This document shows, piece by piece, positions 12,561-22,959 of a DNA stretch of 64,000 nucleotides; within the stretch, counting starts at the first letter, position 1, and the number at the start of each line of letters is the position of its first letter. The translations under genes and the position numbers were made by a program. Below the pieces are notes generated by a model. The model did no database searches. It worked only from the letters and a program-made list of their open reading frames with translations, and was not told the DNA's origin. Origin of the DNA: Euptelea pleiosperma (taxonomy: Eukaryota; Streptophyta; Magnoliopsida; Ranunculales; Eupteleaceae); NCBI GenBank assembly GCA_035048495.1, contig CM068544.1, forward strand, positions 42,991,893 to 43,055,892. The letters are read 5' to 3'.

Positions 12561-13543
12561 TTGACGCCGTTTAGTCTATCCCATTAGTGGGAGACTTGCT
12601 AAGAATCTGGATATATGAGGGGAGATCCTAGTTAGTAAATTCGCGTATTATTCATGTTTAATACTCGAATTTTTCATTATTTTGAAGGGACGTTTAATAC
12701 GGCCATATAAAAGAAAATCAGAAAAAATCAAGAATTTTAAGATTATACGAATAAAACACGTATTATTCGTGTTTAATACACGAATTTTGCATTTTAAAAA
12801 AAAAATGAATATATTAAATGGTCGCATAAAATGAAAAAATTGGCAAAATTCAGGGAGTGACATTATTGACCCCCAACACTTTTGGTATCTTCTTTCGGTC
12901 TGCAAGACGATATGTCGTCTTTAGATCAGCTTTTCATACTTTGCCCATTGTTTTCAAGGGTGAAGCCATCATGTATATCGTTTGCACTAATAATTGATAC
13001 TTAATGTCTACAAAGCGAGACACAAACACATAAATACAAGAAACGCAAATTAAGAAGAATCAATCCTTAACGTAAAAACAAACATCTATGTTGCATGATA
13101 GCATCTATGTTATTGGATTATTCATGATCTTAAGAAATTAAAACTAATTTTTCCTTCTTTTGAGCCATTAATCTTTTTCAACAACATATATAATATTCGA
13201 GTACAGACTAAAGATCTAAGCACAAAGACAAGTAGAAAGGCGGAGAGAGAGATACTAAAGAATGTTTGTGCTGCTATTTGAATCAGATTTATCTGGTAGG
13301 GATCTTGCCTAAACCCAACTTATCCATAAAAACAAAAAGGTTTATATATAGTTTTCCCAAATAGTGCCAATAAGATACGAACGATTATTAGCTGCTTTCT
13401 TATGATAATGTAACCCTCTGTCAACATAGCCGCGCCTACAGTAAAGAGTAGCTGGAGTTTGGGACTCAGAAAGATGGATAAAACTTACCTACCCACCGAT
13501 GGTTTACTCACCTAACCACTGACGGTCAGAGAAGCCTTGACCA
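12561..13543. other. Intergenic, with a direct repeat of about 37 bp
   Basis: No gene seen. CGTATTATTCATGTTTAATA near 12644 recurs as CGTATTATTCGTGTTTAATA near 12758, each followed by a similar CGAATTTT-type tail, a spacing of about 114 bp. The rest is AT-rich without a recognisable domain. Confidence 0.5.
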
Positions 13544-13854
13544 CCCATAATATGAGCCACGTGGTACACTCTAAGAGGACGCTGACTGTATGGATGTTTG
13601 GCCATTCCCTAAGTGGACCTACAAACCAAAAATCAACCTGATTAGTGATTTCAAACCTTTGGATATTTGTACTCAAATAATGGTAAATAATGCTCAAATT
13701 CCTACAGTTAAAATCAGCCCATGAAAATGACTTCAACTAATGCTTAGAAATCACTGATCAGGTTGATTTTGGGTTTATAGGTCCACCTGGGGATTGACCA
13801 AACATCAATTCGTTCAGTGTCCTCTAAGAAATTGCCACGGGGCTTCTATTGTGG
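13544..13854. mobile_element. MITE family A copy 1
   Basis: About 310 bp, palindromic. The left arm has TATGAGCCACGTGG and GGATGTTTGGCC. The right arm has the inverse order (TGACCAAACATCAAT ... TGCCACGGGGCTTC). The mid-arms CTGATTAGTGATTTC and AAATCACTGATCAGG pair. This family recurs at least nine more times in the window. No protein is encoded. Confidence 0.8.
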
Positions 13855-14090
13855 GGGTAAAACTTGCTTGACCACTGTTGGTCTGGTAGCTACCTGACGA
13901 TAGGTGTAATGCTTGGCACGTGGATTTTGTACGGGCGAAACAGCGTGGAGTGCTCGGCACGTACACCGAAGTCCTTTTGTATTAAAAAAAATCAAAAATA
14001 AATCTTAAAAAACTCACCTGGGTACGTGTTTGGTGAGGCTGTGTTTGTCAGGGAGCTACTAGACCAACAATGATCAAGCAAGTTTTACTC
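13855..14090. mobile_element. MITE family C copy (GAGTAAAACTT ends)
   Basis: Inverted ends: left GTAAAACTTGCTTGACCACT, right reverse complement GTAAAACTTGCTTGATCATT, continuing into GGTAGCTACC-type sequence on both sides. It abuts family A copy 1. The same termini bound the large nested element at 43047-44926. Confidence 0.72.
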
Positions 14091-14909
14091 TACATCGTGG
14101 GTGTTCATGTAAGATTTACTGAGAAAGAAGCATTCCTTGTCAGGCATCATGTTCATGGAATTTGGAAAGTACTCTGATTGGTTAAGGCTTGCTTTAGTCA
14201 GTACTTGGTCGATCAGAACACTGGCACAGTCCCATCCGCGCGAGAAAAGTTGACTGTTTCCTCATGATAAGTAATCCTAGAAAAGATTGAGTGAGACTCC
14301 TTATGTTGGCCCTGCTCATAATGTGTTGATGAATTCTCTCATTTTTGCCAACATCAAAAATTTTCTCTGATGCCATGGCCATAGTTCTACAGGACCTACC
14401 AAACTATCGCAATCCAAGCCTTGGTTTAGGTGACTTTGAAATCATGGTCTAGGGTATGCCCTGCATGCATGCCAAGTGTCCAGTTTAACTTTATTATATA
14501 TGTACTACCGTACGGAGAATGAGAGCAGACCCTTATACGACTCATTCTCTCTTCTTTATATTCGCTGACGAATTGGCCGGCCAAACCTTGAACCCTTGCC
14601 GGAAGGACAGGAGACTCAAATTAAAAGGCACGCATCTATAAATAAAGTTAAAGACTTAAGACATCCATACTGATAAAAATTTGACCGTTGACCATAAATT
14701 TAGGGGACGGAATTCTCTACACTGACAGAAGAGAGAAGCCTCGTTTTGCCACCTCATCCTCTCTCCATGTGGTTTCAGCCCAACAGCGCTTTGCCATGTC
14801 GTAAAAAGAGGCGTAGGGAAGGGAGAATGTTTATTTTTTAAGTAGAAAAAGGAGGTAAAAGAAGCCTGCATCTTTTGCGACTAGTGGTGGAGTCCCTATT
14901 GGTTGAAAC

Positions 14910-15493
14910 CAAGTTTTAAAAGGGAACGTTCGAATTACCGTATAACGGACTGGGGTGTTACCCTTTCTTCCGTTCTAATGTGGTATAATGGGTTGTAATG
15001 TATAGGGGCAAAAACGGGAAATAACGGAGAAATAATGGAAAATAACGATGCTTAAATTCAAAATTTTAATTTCCAATTTTCAGTAAAATTTATAAGGGAA
15101 AATAAAGGACGCTTTTTTAACAAATTTTTTTTCAGAAAATAACGTTGGTTATTTTTTGTTATAACGGAAAATAACGTCCGTATAACGAAAATAGCGTTCA
15201 TTATTTTCTGAGCTAACATAATGGAGGAGGTCTGAATCAGTTATAATAGTCATTTTTTAAACCAAGGTTTAAAAAGGGCCGTTATAACGGTATAACGGAC
15301 TGGGGCGTTACCATTTTTCCGTTATAACAAATTGTAACGCTCAGGGGCAAAAATGGAAAAAATGGAGCTGAAATTCAAATTTAAAAAAAAAAACGGAAAT
15401 AACATAATGGCTGTTATTTTTTGAGCAACATAACGGCGGGGAACGTCCCAATCCATTATAACAGCCATTTGTTAAACCATGTTTTAAACCACG
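14910..15493. mobile_element. MITE family D copy 1, containing a nested copy 2
   Basis: It starts CAAGTTTTAAAAGGGAACG and ends TTTTAAACCACG. It is flanked by GTTGAAAC (14902-14909) and GTTGAGAC (15494-15501), an 8-bp duplication with one mismatch. The interior has many CGTTATAACGG-like inverted motifs. Copy 2 (15263-15481) sits within its right terminus. An 8-bp duplication suggests the hAT superfamily. Confidence 0.78.
15263..15481. mobile_element. MITE family D copy 2, nested in copy 1
   Basis: It starts CAAGGTTTAAAAAGGGCCG and ends TTAAACCATG. A perfect 8-bp duplication TTTTAAAC lies at 15255-15262 and 15482-15489. That target is the terminal motif of the host copy. Confidence 0.82.
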
Positions 15494-15535
15494 GTTGAGA
15501 CTTGCCAGATGGGAAGACGAAACAGTTGGTGAAAC

Positions 15536-15746
15536 CAAGGTTTAAAAATCAGCCGTTATAACGGATTCGGACCTATCCCGTTACGTTATGCACCGTTAAA
15601 ATGCCCACCGTTTTTTCCATTATTGAAAATTTGAATTTCAGTGCCCTTTTTTTCTGTTTTTTCCGTTATTTTTTGTTTTTGCCCGACCATTTTTTCCGTT
15701 AAAACGGCCGCCCCCATAGCGTTATAACGGTCCCTTTTAAACCTTG
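15536..15746. mobile_element. MITE family D copy 3
   Basis: 211 bp, starting CAAGGTTTAAAAATCAGCCG and ending CCCTTTTAAACCTTG, with a perfect 8-bp duplication GGTGAAAC at 15528-15535 and 15747-15754. It lies 300 bp upstream of the P450 start codon, so it is part of that gene's upstream region. Confidence 0.85.
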
Positions 15747-15959
15747 GGTGAAACAATTGACATTTTTTTGGTTGCCATGTGCAAGGAAACTCGACAGTGG
15801 AGAATTCTTCTCTCATCTGTCTGTGGAGAAAACAAATGTTTTTTTTTTTTTTGGGATGAAAAATGGTAGTCCCAGTCAAACATCACTCCAATAACGACAA
15901 CGAATCCCTCTAAGCGCAAAGCGAAATGCATGGTTTGTTGTGACGCTAAACTCAGCAAA

Positions 15960-15967
15960 TATAAATA
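15960..15967 (+). promoter_or_regulatory. TATA box of the P450 gene
   Basis: TATAAATA, 79 bp upstream of the ATG at 16046, is well placed for a short leader. Inferred from position and consensus. Confidence 0.6.
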
Positions 15968-16045
15968 GAAGAGCTGACAACGGGACTAAACCACGCAAAT
16001 CCGAAGCTCTTAAAACCTTTGGACGCCTAAAAAAGAGGAAGGAGA

Positions 16046-16963
16046 ATGGAATACGAGCTAGTGTTCCTCGTGCTGACCATACTGCTATGGTGCGTGTGGG
16101 CGATGACCACTGAACGGCGTCAGCGCCGTAGGGAAGAGCTGGGACAGATGCCACCAGGACCCAAAGCTTGGCCAGTGGTAGGCAACATCTTCCAATTGGG
16201 TTGGTCCCCTCACGAGTCGTTTGCCCAATTGGCTCGCAAGCATGGTCCGATCATGACTCTTTGGCTAGGTTCGATGAGCACCGTGGTGATTTCTTCTGAT
16301 GAAGTCGCACGTGACATGTTCAAGAACCATGATATGGTGCTCGCTGGTCGAAAGATCTATGAGGCCATGAAAGGGAATCACGGCACTGAGGGTTCCCTTA
16401 TCATGGCTCAGTACGGCCCACACTGGCGTTTGTTGAGGCGCTTGTGCACTAGTGAATTCTTTGTCACGAGCCGTCTTGACGCCATGCAGAATGTGCGTGG
16501 ACGGTGTATTGATCGCATGGTGCAGTTTGTAGAGGAGGCCAGTGGGTGTGGTACCAATGCCATTGATGTTGGGCGATTTATCTTCTTGATGAATTTCAAT
16601 CTCATTGGGAACTTAATGTTCTCGAGGGATCTCTTGGACCCGAAATCAAAGAGAGGGGCTGAGTTCTTTTACCACGCAGGTAAGGTTATGGAGCTGACGG
16701 GGAAGCCGAACTTTGCTGATTTCTTTCCTATGCTTAGATGGCTTGATCCACAAGGGATAAGGAGGAAGACACAGTTCCATGTCGACCGAGCTTTCGACAT
16801 TGCAGGTGGGTTCATCGAAGAGAGAATGGAGAGCAAAGGGAATGAAGGTAGTGAAGAGAGAGAAAGGACTTCTTAGATGTGCTTTTGGAGTTCCATGGTG
16901 ATGGTGTTGAGGAGCCTGCTGAATTCTCTTCTCGGACCATCAACGTTATCGTCTTTGTAGGAC

Positions 16964-17000
<37 letters not shown>

Positions 17001-18141
17001 CGTAAGTCAACCATATGGATGATTGGCCCATCCCTAGGTGGACCTACATACCAAAATTCATCCGGATTGGTAATTTCTATCTGTTGGATTAGAGTCTTTT
17101 CATGGTATATTTTTAACCGTGGATTTCAAGCATTATTTGGAGTACTTAGATCTAAAGGTTAGAAATCACTAATTAGGTTGGTTTTTGTTAGGTATGTCCA
17201 CCTAGGGATGGGCCAAACATCCATACGGTCAGTGGCTTCTAATAATGTGCATTTGGTCTGTCGTCATCAAAATTTTCTTGTGAAGAAGAGTTCTTAAATG
17301 CGTTCAGAGGGAAAACTAATAATTGTGTAAAGACTAAAGAACTCCTAAAAATTTAAAAAAAAAAGTAAAGAAACAGAACAAGGTATTTTTGGAATAATGA
17401 AAATTGTGTTAGTAACACAAAAATCCCTTCACACGAATCACACGTTAATAAGTAGAATAGATATTTTAAGATCTTTCTTACACTCTCATTGCCATGGTTC
17501 ATCAGGAGATGTTCACAGCTGGTACAGATACAACCACAAGCACTTTGGAATGGGCGATGGCGGAGCTCCTCCACAACCCCAAGGCACTAGACAAAGTCCA
17601 GGCCGAGCTGAGAGAAGTCATTGGTTCAGATAGGAAGCTTGAAGAGCAAGACTTGAAACACCTCCCATACCTCAAAGCAGTCATCAAAGAGACTCTAAGG
17701 CTCCACCCACCTCTACCCTTTTTAGTCCCTCACATGGCCATTGACTCTTGCAAGATGCTTGGCTATTATATTCCCAAAGACATCCAAGTGCTCGTCAATG
17801 TGTGGGCAATTGGGAGAGACCCCAAAACATGGAAAGACCCTTTGGCCTTCAAGCCAGAGAGGTTCATGGAATCAAGCATTCCCGATTACAAAGGACATCA
17901 TTTTGAGTTCATTCCATTCGGGTCGGGTCGACGGATGTGCCCTGCAGTTCCACTTGCTTCTCGCGTGCTCCCATTGGCTCTAGGATCTCTCTTGCACTCC
18001 TTTGATTGGGTCTTGGCAGATGGGGTAAAGCCGGAGGATTTGGACATGAGCGAACGTATGGGGATAACACTCAGGAAAGCTGTCCCATTGAAGGCTATAC
18101 CTATACCTTACAAGGGATACCCAACTCAGGTCTCTACATAA
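16046..18141 (+). CDS. Cytochrome P450, CYP76A-like, two exons, one frameshift
   Basis: Exon 1 is 16046-16956 and exon 2 is 17506-18141 (GT-AG, phase 0), about 515 codons, normal for the family. Landmarks: an N-terminal membrane anchor (LVFLVLTILLWCVWAM), a proline hinge MPPGPKAWPVVGN, the I-helix AGTDTTTSTLEW, the ExxR helix KETLRLHPP, the PERF-type FKPERF, and the heme loop FGSGRRMCPAVPL, where the usual Gly two residues after the Cys is Ala. Plant P450s of this kind are ER-bound monooxygenases; CYP76 members often act on terpenoids or alkaloids, but no substrate can be named. A one-base loss near 16855-16862 (a GAGAGAGAAAGG run) shifts the frame, and the next codons run to a stop at 16876, though the shifted frame continues the family sequence. 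It is therefore a recent pseudogene or an assembly error. The intron carries a MITE. Confidence 0.87.
16969..17000. repeat. Microsatellite (TC)n(AC)n
   Basis: A run of TC then CA dinucleotides just inside the P450 intron, close to the donor site. Confidence 0.85.
17005..17250. mobile_element. MITE family A copy 2, in the P450 intron
   Basis: It carries the family's paired arms: ATGGATGATTGGCCCATCCC and GGGATGGGCCAAACATCCAT, with inner ATTGGTAATTTC and AGAAATCACTAAT. The outer G-box ends are degraded. It makes up nearly half of the intron. Confidence 0.72.
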
Positions 18142-18695
18142 GCTTGATTTTCGACATATATATATATATATATATCTCTATATAATTTTATGGTTTTGTT
18201 TTCATTTGTGAAAGAAATTTTCACCAAGGATAAGGAGAATGGACAAGGAAAGTAATTCCAAGAATGAAATACTTCCCAATCCACTCCTTTATAAGATATG
18301 CTGTCTGTAATTTTGAATTTTAATATCAAGAAAATATTAATGGTTTTACCAAGCAAGCATGTGGTAGATGGATCATGGAAAAACTAAAATGTGAAATCAT
18401 ATGCTGATAGTGTTCTTGAAAATTACTTAATTCTTTTCCATGGATGCATGTTTATGCTTAAAAAGAAGAAAACTTGAGTTATATGTACTGGTGGGCCTTT
18501 AGAAGTAGTGACAAAATAAGAAAATTTCAAACCAAAGGACGGTTTGGAAGATTAGTTTGAAGGGTGGATCAGTAAAGTGTGGCCTGTTCAGTAATTAAGT
18601 GATTAAAAAGGGTTTTCAGCTGGTAGAATAGACACGTAGTTTCTTAATGGGTTGTTTTGGAAATATTGAAAAATGGCATACAAAGTAATTAAGTT
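18142..18695. other. 3' flank of the P450 gene
   Basis: The presumed 3' UTR starts with a (TA)n run (about 18158-18176) and is AT-rich. No gene or recognisable element before the SINE. Confidence 0.4.
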
Positions 18696-18811
18696 AAGCC
18701 TGTTTTTCAATTAAAGAGACCGGTAACTTAGTGAAGGCGGGTTTTGAAACCCAGGTCTATGGTATCATCGATCACCCACAAATTTTACCAACTGAGCAAG
18801 CTAGCACCTTC
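18696..18811 (-). mobile_element. tRNA-derived SINE copy 1
   Basis: Minus strand. An A-box-like stretch TAGCTTGCTCAGTTGGTAAA is followed by a B-box-like GGTTTCAAAACC, the order of an RNA polymerase III promoter in a tRNA-derived SINE. A perfect 13-bp duplication AAGTAATTAAGTT flanks it (18683-18695 and 18812-18824). Length about 116 bp. It shares its body with the copy at 41647-41774. Confidence 0.82.
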
Positions 18812-18824
18812 AAGTAATTAAGTT

Positions 18825-19959
18825 GTTATCAAGGAATTATTTTGAAAATATGAAAATAATGGTGCAATTAAGCGGTTGGCAGTGGGTTGAATTGACAATA
18901 AGAATGATGACATGAAAAAGTAATAAAATATTTTTCATGGGGCTGTATTGAAAATATAATTAATGATATGAGAATAGATGAGTTCGCTAAGAAGGCATTT
19001 AATGAATTTTTTTTGGTTCTTGGGGGAGGGGTATTTAATGAAGTGCATATTTTTTTATATTTTTTATAGGCAAGTAATAGTGAACGTCGTCTAGCAACCC
19101 AAGTTTTGGCCTTAAAATAGTAATAGATACGTGTTGTACATATCGCACATTGCTCATCAATCCGAACATTCGAGAGGTAAAATCATTTGATCAGGTCCCT
19201 AATTTTGGCTTAAAACTCCTTGAGAGGACACATTGAATGGTAAGTCTATATCCCCTTTCATACATGCCGTGTGTACGTATGGCTATGTACAGAGTAGGTG
19301 ATAAATTCTCAGCAACCAGGTTGATGAGCCATGTCAAGGTCAAGCTCACCCAAGTGATGGGTCGAAACTGGAACTTTGAAGACCAGTAATATTTGTAGGC
19401 AGTGGTGAAGGAGACGATAATATCAGAAGGGGGGCAGTTTGTTACTTGGGATAATATGAGTTAGGGGGTTTTAGACACCCAAGGACAAATACACAAGTTC
19501 TCCACGACCAATCGGAAGGGACACAGTTTGTTACTTGGGATAATACCTTGCCAATCGAGATGTTATTTTGCAGTTTATAGTTCAGAGCCACATGGCGTAT
19601 ATATACATACGTCAAGGGCTACCGTTGGTAATCCGAGTGCTTCACCTTGGTCTGAGTTTTTTGCTCCACTTTTTTGGATGGGTTCATGATGGTCATGTTA
19701 CAATGACGTGAGAGATATGACCGTGTCATCTAGCCCTGGCCCAAATTGGTTCAAAAGCCCACAGGGCTTGCCCAACCTTTGAGCATACCAGAAAAAAAAA
19801 CCATGTGAGAGCCCACAGAAAAAAGGCCCTTTAATAATTCTTGATGGCCATACATGGCCGTGAGAGATGACCATGTCATCTAGCCCTAAAATTAGACTCA
19901 AGGGCCAACCCATTTTCAGAAGTGTAGCTAAAATTTAAGGGTACTTCTGGAAATCAAAG
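18825..19959. other. Intergenic, no gene recognised
   Basis: AT-rich, low-information DNA. A phrase GACC(G/A)TGTCATCTAGCCCT occurs twice (near 19720 and 19870), a local duplication of about 150 bp spacing. Short minus-strand frames show no domain. Confidence 0.4.
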
Positions 19960-20692
19960 AATAATAATTAAAGCACGTGCCCCCCTAGCTCCGCCACGAC
20001 AAATAAACCAAGAGAATTTCGTAAGATAGACCCTGCACCAACGATCCCGGGTTTCCCGAGAGGCATTATGGAACTTCCCCCAGACGGATACCATTCCGCA
20101 CAACTTGCGAGGTGCTGGAGATGATTCAGGTTGGAAGATAATATCTCAGACCACGGAATAAACAGGTATGGGGAAAGTAGGTCACCTTGATGAAGCCCAC
20201 GGGTGGGCTTGAAATACCTGAATGTGGATCCATTAAGTAGGATCAAGTAGGACAGGTGTGACCCAAAACATAATTTTTTGAACCCTATCCGGATTGAAGC
20301 ACACTGAGATCAAAGTGAGTCCTACCCAACTTAAGGTTTGTTTCATATGAACTAGAATAGAAGCAATAGAATCCCAATCAAATGGTGGTGAAAAAAAACC
20401 TTAGAAGCTGTCCGGTCTTAGGGCTTTCCCTGAGCAATCTGATGAACTGCCGCGGGTCGCATGATCCATCATTGTCATGGTCCTTTACCATAGGCTGAAT
20501 GAATTGTAGTACATGATTTGGCGAGCCTGGGTTGGTAGTAGTCGACGGATTTGAGTAGTAGCCTTTTAGCAGGTTCCCCATGCCTGTCCTATCAGTTACC
20601 CATGCACTTCAGCATCTTTTGAGAAGAATATGATTCCTTTGCGGCCACGGATCATTATAACATGAAAAAACTGTGTATTTAAATCCTAATGC

Positions 20693-20838
20693 ACTACTGG
20701 GTGGCCCGTGCCCTCGGCACTCCCGACAAAGCATTGAGATCCACCATCCATTCGGGGGAAAAGATCTTGGCCCTTCTTTATTGAAGCCTATAAGAGGGGT
20801 TTAAGTGGGGAGACAACCACTGTGTTTTGTTATATAGA
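20693..20838 (-). mobile_element. Helitron-like short element, copy 1
   Basis: Reverse complement: starts TCTATATAACAAAACACAG and ends with a GC-rich GGCACGGGCCACCC segment then AGTAGT. Plant non-autonomous Helitrons commonly start TC with TATATA and end in a GC-rich hairpin plus CTAGT-like bases. No terminal inverted repeats. It lies head-to-tail with copy 2. Confidence 0.45.
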
Positions 20839-20997
20839 TATTGGGTGGCCCGTGCCATGGCACTCTCCGAAAAAGCATTTGCCAAAATTAGGTGAGTGGC
20901 TAAGATCCACCATCCAGTTGGTAGATAAGATCTTGGCCCTTATTTGTTGAAACAGGATAAGAGGAGATAAGACAACTTCCCTGTTTTGTTATATAGA
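20839..20997 (-). mobile_element. Helitron-like short element, copy 2
   Basis: The same termini as copy 1 (TCTATATAACAAAACAGGG ... GGCACGGGCCACCCAATA) with a body of similar order (AAGATCTTATC / GGTGGATCTTAG). Direct tandem arrangement with almost no gap. Confidence 0.45.
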
Positions 20998-22046
20998 TTT
21001 CCCAACTTTTGTGATAGGACCCTAAACTTTCGTCTCCAATGTATATCCTATTGGAGAAGCCAACGAGAGAGTGCGCTTTGGAATTGAGATTCATGTTATT
21101 GACCAGTAGTGCACCGTTATTTCCACAATGGTTAGAAGCAGGGATGTCTTGCACTAGGTTGGGTCTCTTTGAGTGAAAGCAGCTCCATGACGGGAGAATT
21201 GATTCCGAGACCCCGCATAGATTAGGCCTCGTTCATTGATGAGGAGGATCTGTTTCTTCTTTGCAGGCCAGTTATCTCTTAGAGTTTTTATTTTCATGGC
21301 ATCCTCCTGCTGGTTGTCCCTTGTTTGTGTGAGAGGGATCGGTGTACATTGGCTGCATGTTTCAAACCGCATTTTTTGACGGGGAGATGGGCCGGTGTAG
21401 TTTGGACTCCTTTGTGACTTGTTCAGAAGACTGGACTCCTTTTGTGTACTCAAGAATCTCACTGACCGTATGCGTAACATACTGAAGGATCTCTAGGGTC
21501 ATGATGTAGGGTGGAATATTATTCGCAAGCATTGAGAAAATGGCATGTGAAAATACCATACCTTATGATTGCTGGCCCGCTTCCCATGTTTTTGAGCTGG
21601 ATTGTGTGGGAAGATACTATCCACGGTATTTCAGAAAGGACATGCATCATTTCTTCCCGTGTTGAAAGCCAGACCTGATGTCTATCGTCTTTACCGATCT
21701 TCATGTCTGTGATAGTGGCTGGGTTCCATGCTCGAGTCAGTGTCCCTCTGAGATTGTTGAAGTTTATCTTTCCAACAAGGAGTTTTTTATCAGCAAGGAG
21801 AATTTGTCGTGATCACATAAACATGAACGCATCTGGTCCGCTGAGAGGCAGTTGTGGACCCATCTGGAGAGGAATATTCATTTTGGCAGAAAGTGCAGAT
21901 CCCAGTTCTCCGGCAGGTAAAGGTTGTGGGGTGGAGGTTGCAGGTTGCAGGTAGGGACTGTCAAGGGGTGTGGAGTGGGGCACAAAGTCTATATTTCTGG
22001 AGTAGAAGTTCACCGAAATATTCTCCTACATACTATGAAGAGGAAA

Positions 22047-22236
22047 ATCACTCTTCCTCGGTCAATGTTGAGGAGAGGACGATCTCAAAACCAGTAAGGC
22101 CAACATCTTCAAACCACTCTCTAATCAGAAAACTTCTCAAACGTATTACGGGTAAAGTCCTCTTCCTTGGTCAATGTTGAGGAGGGGACGATCTCTAAAC
22201 CGTTAAGGCCAAGATCTTCAAACCAGACTCTAAACA
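22047..22236. repeat. Direct duplication of about 75 bp, 110 bp apart
   Basis: GGTCAATGTTGAGGAG, GGACGATCTC and ATCTTCAAACCA occur in the same order at 22058 and at 22168. About nine in ten bases agree. The origin is unknown; it may be remnant retroelement DNA. Confidence 0.7.
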
Positions 22237-22959
22237 CAGTGACTCATCTCTCTCTCTATGGTGCAGGAATATCAGTCACCAGAACTATTATATGGACGAT
22301 GCAAGAGTTCCTTTGCACCCCTGGATAATGGGTAAGTCCAGGTCAAATGCAGCCTATAAGATTCATTTAAAAATCTCATGACCTGAAAATGGTGGAAGGT
22401 CATACACAGTAGCCACGAAGTCAATATGATCCGGACAGCTAAAATGCTAGGTGACCCCTTTGGTTTGACCAGCTGAAATTCACACCACCTGGAACGATCC
22501 TAACCATCCAATCAAGAGCCTTCATTTTGGATAGTCAATGAGGACTAAACAGTCATAATGTGGACCTCGTGCATGTGGTATAGTCATCAACCAATCCATC
22601 CAAAACCCCTCATGTGAGACAGTGTAATAGAGACAAGTCCTAACATGATGGAGGAACCAATAAAGCAGAAAATTGGTCTCTAGACTTTTCTTCTAGAAAC
22701 GAGTGTATGGGGAACAATGCAAACATTTAATAGAAAACAAAAAACAAACCTACACACCTTCAATGTCGTCTTTTACCTCAAAATAATCCTGTAGAAGCCA
22801 AAAGGTTTCAGGGCTTCTTGGTGCCTGTGGCTGACAAGTGAATAAAGAATGTGATTCTTCTTGTTTCTTTTTCTATCTTAGGGTTTTTGTTTTGGGTTAG
22901 TGTTTAGGAAGGTTGGGGTTGTATGTGATGGAGATGTCAAATCCTCACAGATATCAAAT

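Larger units (their letters stand above)
19960..21710 (-). mobile_element. Degenerate LINE, minus strand
   Basis: On the minus strand, from high to low coordinates: a DUF4283-like ORF1 piece (about 21700-21520, E-I-P-W-I-V-S-S-H-T-I-Q-L-K), further broken ORF1 or endonuclease sequence, a reverse-transcriptase piece (about 20580-20400), the RT motif [19 protein letters not shown] (about 20220-20160), and then abruptly an RNase H start ([16 protein letters not shown]) near 20050. The jump from RT to RNase H implies an internal deletion. Helitron-like repeats interrupt it. Confidence 0.66.

Noticed and set aside
12640..12900. Viral or pararetroviral insertion
   Set aside because: No movement-protein, coat-protein or RT motif; only AT-rich repeats.
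18740..18811. A possible tRNA gene (A box and B box on the minus strand)
   Set aside because: No acceptor stem pairing, and the body is repeated at 41.7 kb with target duplications, so it is a SINE.
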